Assembly: GCF_000321005.1 (NCBI RefSeq)
Contig: NZ_HE578907.1
Location: 1-64,000, forward strand
Direction of reading: 5' to 3'
From: Anaerococcus senegalensis JC48
GTDB taxonomy: Bacteria > Bacillota > Clostridia > Tissierellales > Peptoniphilaceae
Length of the DNA: 64,000 nt
The notes beneath the pieces were generated by a model, which was given only the letters and a program-made list of their open reading frames with translations, was not told the origin of the DNA and searched no databases. The position numbers and the translations under genes are program-made. Shown here piece after piece: positions 16,062 through 24,527 of the stretch (positions within the stretch are counted from its first letter, which is position 1; each line of letters starts with the position of its first letter).

Positions 16062-16414
16062 AAAGTAAAAAAAGATCTATAGGAGATTTTGGGGAAGATA
16101 TAGCTGCAAGATATTTAGAGAAAAAAGGCTATCAAATTTTAGAAAGAAACTTCCTAAAATCTTTTGGTGAAATTGATATCATTGCAATAAAAGATGATAT
16201 TTTGACCTTTGTTGAAGTAAAAACTAGAAAGAATGATAATTTTAAGCCTGCAAGTTTGGATGTTGATTATTATAAACAAGAAAGAATCAAAAAAACAGCC
16301 CAAGCTTATTTAATTGAAAAAGACTTGGGTGATTTTTTAATTTCTTTTGATGTATGTGAAGTATATCTTGAAGAAAAGATGATTCATTACATAAAAAATG
16401 CATTTGGTGATTAG
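16058..16414 (+). CDS. yraN: YraN-family protein (UPF0102), endonuclease-like
   Basis: A 118-residue protein of a widespread family with a restriction-endonuclease-like fold and no settled function. Family hallmarks are GDFGEDIAARYLEKKGY, ERNFLKSFGEIDIIAIKDD and FVEVKTRK, which together supply the Glu, Asp, Glu-Val-Lys pattern of this nuclease fold. It overlaps rnhB by ATGA and abuts dprA, a very common neighbourhood. Confidence 0.94.
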   Translation: MKSKKRSIGDFGEDIAARYLEKKGYQILERNFLKSFGEIDIIAIKDDILTFVEVKTRKNDNFKPASLDVDYYKQERIKKTAQAYLIEKDLGDFLISFDVCEVYLEEKMIHYIKNAFGD

Positions 16415-17494
16415 ATGAAAAAGAAAGAATTACTATTATATTTTAATTTTATAAATTTATCCAACAAGATAATTTTGGATTTTTGTGAAAATCTTGATAT
16501 GGATGATTTTTTTGACCTTGATAGGAAAATCTTTGATAAATTGACTAAGAAAAATAGAGAAAAGATTTTTTCTAAGAAAAATTTAGAAGATTTTAAAACT
16601 TATAAGGAAAAAGTTATCAAAGGAAATTACAAAATTTGTACTATTTATGATGAAAATTATCCGATAAATTTATCCTTTATAGACGATAAGCCAACTCTTT
16701 TTTATTACAAGGGAAAAATTGAAAAAGAAGACAAAAATGCCCTTGCCTTTATAGGCGCTAGAAAATGTACAGACTATGGTAAATGGGCATGCAAAAAAAT
16801 CGTTGAAGGATTTAAAGATACAAATATAAGGACAGTTTCAGGACTTGCCTATGGAATTGATGCAATAAGCCATAAGGTAAGCCTTGAAAATAATATAAAA
16901 ACAATTGGGGTAATTGGCTCAGGTCTTAATATAGTTTATCCCAAGGCAAATAAATATTTGTATGAAAAAATTGAAGAAAATGGCTTAATTATTTCAGAAT
17001 TTCCCTTAGAAACTCCACCAAATTCCTATAATTTTCCAAGAAGAAATAGGATTATATCAGGACTTAGCAAGGGAGTTTGTGTGATTGAAGCAAAAGAAAA
17101 ATCTGGAACTATGATTACAACAAATTTTGCCCTTGATCAAGGAAGGGAAGTGTTTTGTCTTCCTGGAAATATAAATTCAATTTATTCAAAAGGTTGCAAT
17201 AAATTAATTCAAGAAGGATCAAAGCTTGTTATGGATGCATCTGATATAATAGATGAAATTGAAGATTTTAAAAATATAAATAAGGAAAAAAGAAAAATAA
17301 ATCTTGATGGACTTGATAAAGATGCTGCAAATGTAGTAAAGTATATAATCGACAAGCCATCTTCAAGTGCAGATGAGATTTCGCAAAATTTATCCATGTC
17401 GATTGAGGATGTAAATTATATTTTGATATTTTTAGAATTAAATGATTATATAGAAAATATGGGAAATAATGAGTATGTATGTAAAGGGGATTAA
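16415..17494 (+). CDS. dprA: DNA-processing protein DprA
   Basis: Loads RecA on incoming single-stranded DNA during transformation. The Rossmann-like core carries SGLAYGIDAISHK (near 149), GVIGSGLNIVYPKAN, ISEFPLETPPNSYNFPRRNRII and the GTMITT stretch. The C-terminal 60 residues resemble the winged-helix DprA domain. Length (359) is typical. The first 80 residues diverge more than the core. DprA also occurs in bacteria not known to be competent, so it does not prove competence. Confidence 0.95.
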   Translation: MKKKELLLYFNFINLSNKIILDFCENLDMDDFFDLDRKIFDKLTKKNREKIFSKKNLEDFKTYKEKVIKGNYKICTIYDENYPINLSFIDDKPTLFYYKGKIEKEDKNALAFIGARKCTDYGKWACKKIVEGFKDTNIRTVSGLAYGIDAISHKVSLENNIKTIGVIGSGLNIVYPKANKYLYEKIEENGLIISEFPLETPPNSYNFPRRNRIISGLSKGVCVIEAKEKSGTMITTNFALDQGREVFCLPGNINSIYSKGCNKLIQEGSKLVMDASDIIDEIEDFKNINKEKRKINLDGLDKDAANVVKYIIDKPSSSADEISQNLSMSIEDVNYILIFLELNDYIENMGNNEYVCKGD

Positions 17495-19552
17495 ATGGCA
17501 AAAAATTTAGTTATAGTAGAATCTCCAACCAAGGCTAAGTCAATTACTAAGATGCTAGGTTCTAATTATAAGGTAAGAGCAACTTACGGTCATCTTAGAG
17601 ATTTGCCAAAGTCAAAACTTGGAGTAGATATAGAAGATAATTTTGAACCAAAATATATAAAGGTTCGTGGAAAGGCAAAAACAATTAATGCCTTAAAAAA
17701 AGAAGCAGGAAGCGTAGAAAAAGTTTATCTTGCAACAGACCCTGATAGGGAAGGTGAAGCAATAAGCTGGCATTTACAATATCTTTTGGACCTTGATGAT
17801 AATGAATTAAATAGGGTTGAATTTCATGAAATTACCAAAAATAATGTAAAAAATGCTATAAAAAATCCTAGAAAAATCGACCAAAATTTGGTAGATAGTC
17901 AACAAGCAAGAAGAATAATGGATAGGATAGTAGGTTATGAAATTTCTCCAATTTTGTGGAAAAGAGTAAAATCGGGGCTTTCTGCAGGAAGGGTTCAATC
18001 AGTTGCCCTAAAATTAATTGTTGATAAACAAAAAGAAATAGATTCTTTTGTACCTGAAGAATATTGGACAATTACTGCTAAACACAAGGAAAGTAAAATA
18101 GAATTTGATTCTGAATTTTATGGAACAAAATCTAAAAAAATGAAAATTTCCAATGAAAATGGAGCAGAAAAAATCCTAAATAGGATTGATAAAGACAAGT
18201 TTGAAGTTATTGACATTCAAAAAACAAAAAAGAAAAGAAAGGCCCAAAAGCCATACACAACTTCAACCCTCCAACAAGATGCATCAAATAAGTTAGGATT
18301 TTCCACCAAATACACAATGTCTCTTGCCCAACAATTGTTTGAAGGAATTGATTTAGGTCAAAAGGGAAGAGTTGGACTTATAACTTATATGAGAACTGAT
18401 GCTACAAGACTTTCTAATGAAATTATTGGAGAAAGTTTATCCTATATTAAGGAAAAATTTGGTCAAAAATACGCTTCAAAGGGAAATTCTTATTCGAAAA
18501 AGGCAAAAACTAGTCAAGATGCCCATGAAGCAATCAGACCAACTTCTATTTACAACGATCCAATAAGTGTAAAAGAATATTTAACAGATCAGCAATATAA
18601 ACTTTATAAATTAATTTGGACAAGGGTTGTAGCGAGTCAAATGACTGACTACGAATATTTATCAACATCTATTTCTTTTGATTCAAATGGAGTAATATTC
18701 AAAACAAATGGAAAGATTACCTTATTTGATGGATTTATGAAAGTTTCAAATGCAAAAGAAAATGAAAATATTCTACCAGATTTGAAAAATGGAGATATTA
18801 TAAAAGCTATTGATGTTAAAAAAGACCAACATTTTACCAAACCACCAGCAAATTATACTGAAGCAAGTTTGGTGAAAACTTTGGAAGAATATGGAATAGG
18901 AAGACCATCAACTTATTCATCAACAATAGCTTCAATTATTTCTAGAAATTATGTAAAATTTGAACAAAGAAAAATCCTTCCAACAAAACTTGGTATAAGG
19001 GTAAATGACTTTTTACAAGAAAGTTTTGATGACATAATAAATGTAGAATTTACAGCAAAGATGGAAGATGAACTTGATAAAATTGCTCAAGATGAAGTTT
19101 ATTGGAAAGATGTATTAAAATCGTTCTATGAGGGATTTGAAAAAGATATAAAAAAAGTTTCAAAAGATAGGACAGATTATAAGGTAAAAGATAAAATTTT
19201 GGATGAAAAATGTCCGAAGTGCGGTCACCCTCTAGCAGAAAAACATGGAAGAAACGGAAAATTTATAGGATGTACAAATTTTCCAGACTGTGATTTTACC
19301 AAATCAATAATAAAAACAACTGGAGTTAAATGTCCAGAATGTGAAGATGGGGAAATTATAGAAAAAGTTTCAAAAAGAGGCAAAAGATTTTACGGTTGTT
19401 CAAATTTTCCAAAATGTGATTATGCAACTTGGGATCCACCAACAGGAGAAAAATGTCCAAAATGTGGAGACCTTTTAGTCCACAAAAAAAATAGGTCAAC
19501 AGATGAAATAAAATGTAATTCTTGTGATTATGTAAAAGAAAAAAGAAGATAG
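17495..19552 (+). CDS. topA: DNA topoisomerase I
   Basis: A type IA enzyme relaxing negative supercoils. The N-terminal Toprim domain shows LVIVESPTKAKSI and TDPDREGEAISWHL (near 82), and the catalytic tyrosine lies in GLITYMRTDATRLS (near 292). After the core (to about 570) come three four-cysteine zinc ribbons, starting CPKCGHPL, CPECEDGE and CPKCGDLL. Length (685) is normal for a Firmicute. It is last in the ylqF operon; the next gene is on the other strand. Confidence 0.97.
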   Translation: MAKNLVIVESPTKAKSITKMLGSNYKVRATYGHLRDLPKSKLGVDIEDNFEPKYIKVRGKAKTINALKKEAGSVEKVYLATDPDREGEAISWHLQYLLDLDDNELNRVEFHEITKNNVKNAIKNPRKIDQNLVDSQQARRIMDRIVGYEISPILWKRVKSGLSAGRVQSVALKLIVDKQKEIDSFVPEEYWTITAKHKESKIEFDSEFYGTKSKKMKISNENGAEKILNRIDKDKFEVIDIQKTKKKRKAQKPYTTSTLQQDASNKLGFSTKYTMSLAQQLFEGIDLGQKGRVGLITYMRTDATRLSNEIIGESLSYIKEKFGQKYASKGNSYSKKAKTSQDAHEAIRPTSIYNDPISVKEYLTDQQYKLYKLIWTRVVASQMTDYEYLSTSISFDSNGVIFKTNGKITLFDGFMKVSNAKENENILPDLKNGDIIKAIDVKKDQHFTKPPANYTEASLVKTLEEYGIGRPSTYSSTIASIISRNYVKFEQRKILPTKLGIRVNDFLQESFDDIINVEFTAKMEDELDKIAQDEVYWKDVLKSFYEGFEKDIKKVSKDRTDYKVKDKILDEKCPKCGHPLAEKHGRNGKFIGCTNFPDCDFTKSIIKTTGVKCPECEDGEIIEKVSKRGKRFYGCSNFPKCDYATWDPPTGEKCPKCGDLLVHKKNRSTDEIKCNSCDYVKEKRR

Positions 19553-19566
19553 AATTTTGTATTAAA

Positions 19567-19595
19567 AAAGCAGGCCAATGTGCCTGCTTTATTTT
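19567..19595 (+). terminator. Bidirectional terminator between topA and mscL
   Basis: AAAGCAGGC pairs perfectly with GCCTGCTTT. A T run follows on plus, and the preceding A run serves minus, so it can end both converging genes. Confidence 0.88.
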
Positions 19596-19602
19596 TAAAA
19601 AA

Positions 19603-20010
19603 TCATTTAATTTCTTCAGAAAATCCTTCAAGTTTTGATGTACAATGAGGACATCTTGTTGCTTCAATGTCTATTTCGCTTTTACAATGAGGACAAATTT
19701 TTGTTGTTTTTTCTACAACTTCTTCTTTTTTTGCCTTATTTAATGCTTTAACAATTAAAAATAGAAATAATGAAATTATTAAAAATGTGATAATTGCATT
19801 AATAACACTACCTATTTGTAATTTTGCTCCAAAAAAATTAACTGTTAAATCTTCATAATCAACTCCAGCTGTAAGTCCTGAAATAATTGGCATCAAAATT
19901 CCATCTACAATCGCTGTCACAATTGCAGTAAAAGCAGATCCCATGATAAGACCTATTGCTAAGTCAACAACATTTCCCTTTGAAATAAATTCTTTAAATT
20001 CTTTCCACAT
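19603..20010 (-). CDS. mscL: Large-conductance mechanosensitive channel MscL with C-terminal zinc ribbon
   Basis: A pressure-release channel of the inner membrane. The N-terminal WKEFKEFISKGNVVDLAIGLIMGSAF region is the classic MscL start and first helix, and the second helix lies at about 68-92. The last 35 residues (about 100-135) replace the usual charged helix with CPHC-x10-CPHC, a likely zinc ribbon. The channel part gives a confident family call; the role of the metal site is unknown. An AAGGAG site precedes the ATG on the minus strand. It is a single-gene unit facing topA. Confidence 0.95.
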   Translation of the reverse strand: MWKEFKEFISKGNVVDLAIGLIMGSAFTAIVTAIVDGILMPIISGLTAGVDYEDLTVNFFGAKLQIGSVINAIITFLIISLFLFLIVKALNKAKKEEVVEKTTKICPHCKSEIDIEATRCPHCTSKLEGFSEEIK

Positions 20011-20115
20011 AATATCTCCTTATTTTTTATTCCTTTATATTATACTCATATACTTATAAATGTATAGGACAAAAAATATTTTAAAAATAGTATAGTAATT
20101 ATAAGGAGAAAAATT

Positions 20116-20697
20116 ATGAAAAATTTACAAGTTGATGAAAAATTTTATAAAAAATTATCCAAATATGCAGTTTTTATACCGATAATAAATATTGATGGAA
20201 AAGATCATATTTTATTTGAGGTTAGAAGTGATATTGTTTCACAAAAAGGTGAAGTTTCTTTTCCAGGTGGTGGAGTAAATGAGGGTGAAAGTTTTGAGAT
20301 GGCTGCAATAAGAGAGTGCAGAGAAGAATTAAATCTAGGTGAAAAAGATATTTCTTTAAAAGGATATTCTTCAATGATTTTATCTTCATCTGAAAGAATT
20401 ATTAAGGCTTATTTTGGCAGAATAAATAAAAAATTTGAACATATTTCTTACAATGTAGAAGTTTCTTCCATTTTTACTGTATCTTTAGATTATTTAAAAA
20501 ATAATCCTCCAAAAAAATATAGGGCAAAATTATTGATGGATCTTCCCGATGATTTTCCTTTTGAAAAAATTCCTAATGGCAGAAATTATAATTTTTGGCA
20601 AAGATATCATACTTTTTATTTTTATGATACTAAACCTGTAATTTGGGGAATGACCGCAGAGATTTTAAAAGATTTTATTAAATCTTATGATGTATAA
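20116..20697 (+). CDS. NUDIX hydrolase, probable CoA pyrophosphatase type
   Basis: The Nudix box is complete: GGGVNEGESFEMAAIRECREELNL-type spacing from about 56 to 78, with the REcrEEL glutamates that bind magnesium. Residues before it (ILFEVRSDIVSQKGEVSFPGGG) follow the NudL/CoA-diphosphatase pattern, so cleavage of CoA or related nucleotides is the best guess. Length (193) fits. Substrate is inferred from resemblance only. AAGGAG precedes the ATG. Confidence 0.85.
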   Translation: MKNLQVDEKFYKKLSKYAVFIPIINIDGKDHILFEVRSDIVSQKGEVSFPGGGVNEGESFEMAAIRECREELNLGEKDISLKGYSSMILSSSERIIKAYFGRINKKFEHISYNVEVSSIFTVSLDYLKNNPPKKYRAKLLMDLPDDFPFEKIPNGRNYNFWQRYHTFYFYDTKPVIWGMTAEILKDFIKSYDV

Positions 20698-20773
20698 ATA
20701 TCTTATAATGATTTTTTATTTGTGGTAAAATTAAAGTACGAGATTATTTTATAGATAAAAGAAAGATGTGGTT

Positions 20774-21607
20774 ATGAAAAATTATATTATAGAAAAATTA
20801 AGAGATTATTCAAAATCTAATGAAAAAGTTAAGGCGATTTTTTTCGTAAAGGAAGACAATAATAATGAATATTTTGCAAATATATATACAGTTTATAGCG
20901 ATATTATTATTTCAAAAATAAAAGATGAATTGGAAAATATTTTTGATGATTATGCTATAGTAAATAAGAGAAAAGATTTTTTTAAACATGATAAAAAAAA
21001 TCAACAATTTACTAAGTTTGAAATTTATACAAATGATTCTACCAAAATTTCTTTAAATATTATTTCTAATGATTTGGCAGGAGATTTTATAAAACTTTGT
21101 CCTGGAAATATTGAATTTATATGTGATGAAATTAACTTAAAAGAAGAGATTAGCGAAAATAATGTTGTGTACAAGCTTCCTAGAGAATTTGAGTTTGATG
21201 AATCTAGTAAGAATTTCTTCTCTTTAGCCTTGGATGTATCTTTTTATTTAATGTCAAGGGATATAATAAGTGCAGGTTTTAAAATGCAAGCTATGAGAGA
21301 TGAACTTTTTAAAATTCTAAACTGGTATGTAATTGATAAATTTAATAAGACCAAAGATGCTGGAGAATTTGGTGAAAATTTAATTCATACTTTGGAAGCT
21401 GAAATTAAAGATGATTTGATTTTAACTTTTGGTTCAAGAGATGTTGTTGATGTGTATGATTCTATATTTAAAGCTTGTCATTTGTATAGAAAAATAGGTA
21501 TGGATTTTGCAGAAAAATTAGATTATTCTTATCCAAAAAGAGATGACGTTTATACATTAAAACTTTTGAGAAAAAATTATAAAAAAATGGAATCATTGGA
21601 AGTGTAG
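20774..21607 (+). CDS. Divergent ANT(6)-like (streptomycin adenylyltransferase family) protein
   Basis: A 277-residue protein resembling aminoglycoside 6-adenylyltransferases, mainly in the C-terminal helical half. MQAMRDELFKILNWYVIDKF (about 175-194) and FKACHLYRKIGMDFAEKLDYSYP (about 234-256) follow the family order. In the N-terminal nucleotidyltransferase half the usual Gly-Ser-Arg with nearby Asp-x-Asp is not recognisable: FFVKEDNNN and YSDIIIS stand there. It may be inactive or act on something else, so resistance should not be assumed. An ATG (20774) is preferred over the GTG six bases earlier. Its stop lies eight bases before the dacA initiation codon. Confidence 0.62.
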   Translation: MKNYIIEKLRDYSKSNEKVKAIFFVKEDNNNEYFANIYTVYSDIIISKIKDELENIFDDYAIVNKRKDFFKHDKKNQQFTKFEIYTNDSTKISLNIISNDLAGDFIKLCPGNIEFICDEINLKEEISENNVVYKLPREFEFDESSKNFFSLALDVSFYLMSRDIISAGFKMQAMRDELFKILNWYVIDKFNKTKDAGEFGENLIHTLEAEIKDDLILTFGSRDVVDVYDSIFKACHLYRKIGMDFAEKLDYSYPKRDDVYTLKLLRKNYKKMESLEV

Positions 21608-21615
21608 GAGGATAG

Positions 21616-22841
21616 ATGAAAAAAAGTATAAATTTTGTGCATTTTTGCTGGCATTTTTATTATTATTTTCTCCATTAGAAGTTTTTGCTGATGAATCAAT
21701 AGCAAAAAAAGGAGATAATGTAATTGGTGTTGATGCAAATGTAAAATCTTACTTAATAGGAAATCAAGAAAGTGGAGATATTTTTTATCAAAAAAATGCT
21801 GACAAAACTTATCCAATTGCTTCTATGAGTAAACTAATGACATTTTTGCTTACAAGAGAAGCTATAGATAGTGGAAAAATTTCCTACGAAACAAAAGTAA
21901 AAGGAACAAAAGAAGCTGAAGACTTAACAGGACCTGAATATTCTTCTTTGGGAATTAAAAAAGATGAAGAATATACCATAAAAGAATTAATTACTGGATT
22001 AATTGTTGTAAGTGGAAATGATTGTGCTAATCTTTTAGCTAGTAAAATTTCTGGAAGTGAAGATGAATTTGCAAAAGAAATGAACAAAAAGGCTCAAGAA
22101 TTAAATTTAATAAGCCAAAAATATTACAATGCTTCTGGGGTAAATACAGAAGATGATTATCAAAACTCATCATCAGCCAAAGACTTATTTGAATTAACGA
22201 GATATATTTTAAAAAAATATCCAGATATTTTGGAATATTCAAATATGGGTGGAATTGATGATAGTAAAAAAAATATTCACAAGAAATCTACAATTCCATT
22301 AAAAAATGAAATAAAAGGGGTTGATGGATTAAAGACAGGAACAACAAATGAGGCTGGATCTTGCTTGACTACAACAATAGATATGGGAAAATTTGATCCT
22401 AAAAATGAATATAGGGCAATTGGAATAGTTATGGGAGCAGATGATCATCCTACAAGAGATGCTGCTATGACAGATTTAATTTATTATGTTTCAAGATATT
22501 TTAATTATAAAAAAATAGCAGATAAGAAAATTCCAAGCGATTCTGTGAAAGTTAATTCAGTAAAAGAAGGGTATGTAGAGCTTTATCCTGATCAAAATGT
22601 TGGATTTATTATAAAAGATAAGTCAATGCCAAATGTAAAAATACAAATTAAAAAGGATATAAAAGGACCTATAAAAAAAGGTGATAAACTTGGAAAAGAA
22701 TATATAACATACAAAGATAAATCTTATGAAATTAATTTGGTTAGTAAAAAAGATCAAGAAAAATCATCTAATTTTACTAGAATAAAAAGAACTATTTCTG
22801 ACGCTTGTAATTTTTTAGTTGAATGTATTATTGCTAGATAA
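21616..22841 (+). CDS. dacA: D-alanyl-D-alanine carboxypeptidase, start region frameshifted at poly(A)
   Basis: A penicillin-binding protein of the DacA/PBP5 type, trimming peptidoglycan stem peptides outside the membrane. The active-site motifs are SMSK (near residue 65), SGN (VSGNDCAN) and KTG (GLKTGTTNEAGS); a C-terminal PBP5-like domain follows. The natural start is the ATG at 21616, nine bases after AGGAGG, but seven A follow it and put the reading frame one base out. With eight A the protein would begin MKKKYKFCAFLLAFLLLFSP, a perfect signal peptide ending at VFA-DE. As it stands, the in-frame reading opens only at the TTG at 21645, without the charged signal-peptide start. This may be a sequencing error, phase variation or slippage. 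Confidence 0.85.
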
Positions 22842-22854
22842 AAATAGAAAGAAT

Positions 22855-22900
22855 AGAAAGAATAGAAAATATTTACATTATCTATTCTTTCTGCTATAAT
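22855..22900 (+). promoter_or_regulatory. Promoter of tRNA-Arg(CCT) within a 12-bp inverted repeat
   Basis: TTTACA (22872-22877), 17 bases, and an extended -10 TG-C-TATAAT (22895-22900), ten bases before the tRNA. The arms AGAAAGAATAGA (22855-22866) and TCTATTCTTTCT (22881-22892) form a perfect inverted repeat around the -35 box. A T run does not follow, so a terminator for dacA is less likely. The left arm is part of three tandem copies of AATAGAAAG. Confidence 0.75.
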
Positions 22901-22910
22901 AAAAAAGTAA

Positions 22911-22987
22911 GTCCTGGTAGCTCAGCTGGATAGAGCACCGCCCTCCTAAGGCGGGTGTCGGAGGTTCGAATCCTCTTCAGGACGCCA
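22911..22987 (+). tRNA. tRNA-Arg (CCT)
   Basis: Acceptor stem GTCCTGG pairs with TCAGGAC (one wobble). The anticodon loop CTCCTAA gives CCT, reading AGG. CCA is encoded. It has its own promoter and terminator. Confidence 0.95.
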
Positions 22988-22995
22988 AATTTTTA

Positions 22996-23039
22996 GGCTA
23001 TTGCAAAATTATTTAGCAATAGTCTTTTTGTTTGTAATT
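22996..23039 (+). terminator. Terminator of tRNA-Arg(CCT)
   Basis: GGCTATTGC pairs with GCAATAGTC (one G.U pair) around a longer A/T loop and is followed by five T. Confidence 0.82.
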
Positions 23040-23061
23040 TTTTTAAAATGAGAGGATTTTT

Positions 23062-23544
23062 ATGGATGATTATTTTTATATGAATGAGGCAATTAATGAA
23101 GCAAAACTTGCAAGGCTTGAAGATGAAGTTCCGATTGGTTGTGTGATTGTAAAAAATGAAAAAATAATTGCCAGAAGTCACAATTATACCTACAAAGGAA
23201 AATCTGCATTAAAGCATGCAGAAATTCTAGCCATAGAAAAAGCAAGCAAATTTGTTGGAGATTTTAGACTTGAAAATTGCACAATGTATGTAACAATGGA
23301 GCCTTGTTCTATGTGTGCTGGTGCAATAATAAATTCAAGAATTGATAGACTTGTGATAGCTCTTGCTGATGTAAAAAGAGGGGCTTGTGGATCAAATACA
23401 AATATAACTGGAGATAGAAGTCAACTTCATTTTTTGGATGCAGAATTTGGATTAATGAAAGATGAAAGTTTGGAAATATTACAAAGTTTTTTTAAAAAAT
23501 TAAGAGAAAAAAGAAAAAAAGAAAAAAAAGATTCTTGCAGCTAA
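23062..23544 (+). CDS. tadA: tRNA adenosine(34) deaminase TadA
   Basis: Converts A34 to inosine in tRNA-Arg(ACG), two copies of which lie at 1668 and 9170. The zinc and catalytic residues are HAEILAIEKA (His and Glu near 53-55) and PCSMCAGAI (two cysteines near 83-86). The YMNEAINEAKLARLEDEVPIGCVIV start is typical of the family. Length (160) is normal. The very Lys-rich tail overlaps the left arm of the terminator, and the stop codon lies in its loop. Confidence 0.96.
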   Translation: MDDYFYMNEAINEAKLARLEDEVPIGCVIVKNEKIIARSHNYTYKGKSALKHAEILAIEKASKFVGDFRLENCTMYVTMEPCSMCAGAIINSRIDRLVIALADVKRGACGSNTNITGDRSQLHFLDAEFGLMKDESLEILQSFFKKLREKRKKEKKDSCS

Positions 23545-23562
23545 TATCGCAAGAATCTTTTT
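23525..23562 (+). terminator. Bidirectional terminator between tadA and the VOC gene
   Basis: AAAAAGATTCTTGC pairs perfectly with GCAAGAATCTTTTT (14 bp). The tadA stop codon is in the loop and the minus-strand gene ends three bases beyond. Confidence 0.92.
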
Positions 23563-23564
23563 AG

Positions 23565-23963
23565 TTAAGATGTGGCAATAATTTGCCAAAATACATTATA
23601 TTTATCAATCAATGTAGTAAATAATTTCTTATTAATTCTTTGAGGTTGCATCAATATTTTTGATTCTTTTTTTAATTTAGAATAAGCTTTATATAAATTT
23701 TCGCTATTTGTTTCAATTACAACCCTTCCATTATTTCCACTAAGCCAATGTTTATCATCTGTAGTATCAAATAAATATACATTATTTCCATAAATTTCTA
23801 GTTTTGAATTATAAATTCTATCTCTAACTTCTAGTGGGAAATTATATTGTTCAAAATCTGAATATCTAATTAATTTTTTAGGAGGATCGATGTCAAATAT
23901 ATCGCAATAATAATTAATAGCTTCTAAGCATTTCCCATTTTTAAATGATATACCAACTGCCAT
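23565..23963 (-). CDS. VOC/PhnB-like glyoxalase-fold protein
   Basis: A 132-residue protein of the vicinal oxygen chelate superfamily, PhnB/YjdN-like branch. The pattern FKNGKCLEAINYYCDIF at the N-terminus, then GNNVYLFDTTDD and the closing FGxxWQI-like YNVFWQIIATS fit this group. The metal-ligand positions are not clear enough to name a reaction. AAGGA precedes the ATG. It is a single gene facing tadA, beside the phage-like remnant. Confidence 0.7.
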   Translation of the reverse strand: MAVGISFKNGKCLEAINYYCDIFDIDPPKKLIRYSDFEQYNFPLEVRDRIYNSKLEIYGNNVYLFDTTDDKHWLSGNNGRVVIETNSENLYKAYSKLKKESKILMQPQRINKKLFTTLIDKYNVFWQIIATS

Positions 23964-24224
23964 ATTAAAATCCTTTCTTTATTTAAATTTAACATAACGG
24001 TATAATAATATCAAGTAAATTACTATTCTTGTTTTCAAGTATTTTTATGATATTATTAGTTTTTACGTCAAAAATCCGTCACAAATCTTATAAACGGTTT
24101 ATTGCTTTTTTGATAAGTTTCTTGTTTTTGTTGAGTGAATAAATGATTCTAATATTGTTTTTACTTTATTACCTGCAAAATATGATATCTACAATTATTG
24201 CTAATAGACTTACCTTTTGTATGA

Positions 24225-24356
24225 CTATTGAGCGGTATCTATTTTTTCAAATGTTTTTGATTCTACTTGTTTCCAAGTGTTGTTTTCTTTTTGTCTAATT
24301 ATAGCTTGCCATTTTCCACTATCTTTTCTTTTTATAATAGTGAATGTTGTTTGCAT
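24225..24356 (-). pseudogene. Phage-type integrase remnant (N-terminal arm-binding domain only)
   Basis: A reading frame of 43 codons beginning MQTTFTIIKRKDSGKWQAII with a good AAGGAG site upstream. The DSGKWQAIIRQKENNTWKQ pattern is that of the N-terminal DNA-arm-binding domain of tyrosine integrases, which normally runs on for 300 or more residues. Here a TAG follows SKTFEKIDTAQ. The 225 bases beyond (24000-24224) have many stops in all frames and no recognisable catalytic domain, so the rest appears deleted. It lies downstream of an S24 repressor and a lipoprotein on the same strand, the common order of a temperate-phage lysogeny module. Confidence 0.6.
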
Positions 24357-24367
24357 TGTTTTTCTCC

Positions 24368-24499
24368 TTATATATTTACCTAAAGTATGCTATAATTAAA
24401 TAACAGAATGATTTCTGTATATTAAATAGCAGGATAGTTTCTGTATACTAATAAAGACTCTAGCTTTTTATGGTGATTAGCGTGGGAGTCTTTTTTTTT
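24368..24499 (+). ncRNA. Candidate small RNA with operator-like repeats and terminator
   Basis: An extended -10 TG-C-TATAAT (24388-24396) with a weak TTATAT -35 could start a plus-strand RNA near 24403. It would end at a terminator where AAAGACTC (24453-24460) pairs with GAGTCTTT (24486-24493), followed by a T run. The RNA would be about 95 nt. Its first part holds ACAGAATGATTTCTGT (24403-24418), a perfect inverted repeat, and a near-copy from 24429, period 26. No protein-coding frame is seen. It lies head-to-head with the integrase remnant. Confidence 0.45.
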
Positions 24500-24527
24500 G
24501 TGTGTATTTTTTTTACAGCGTGTTTTA

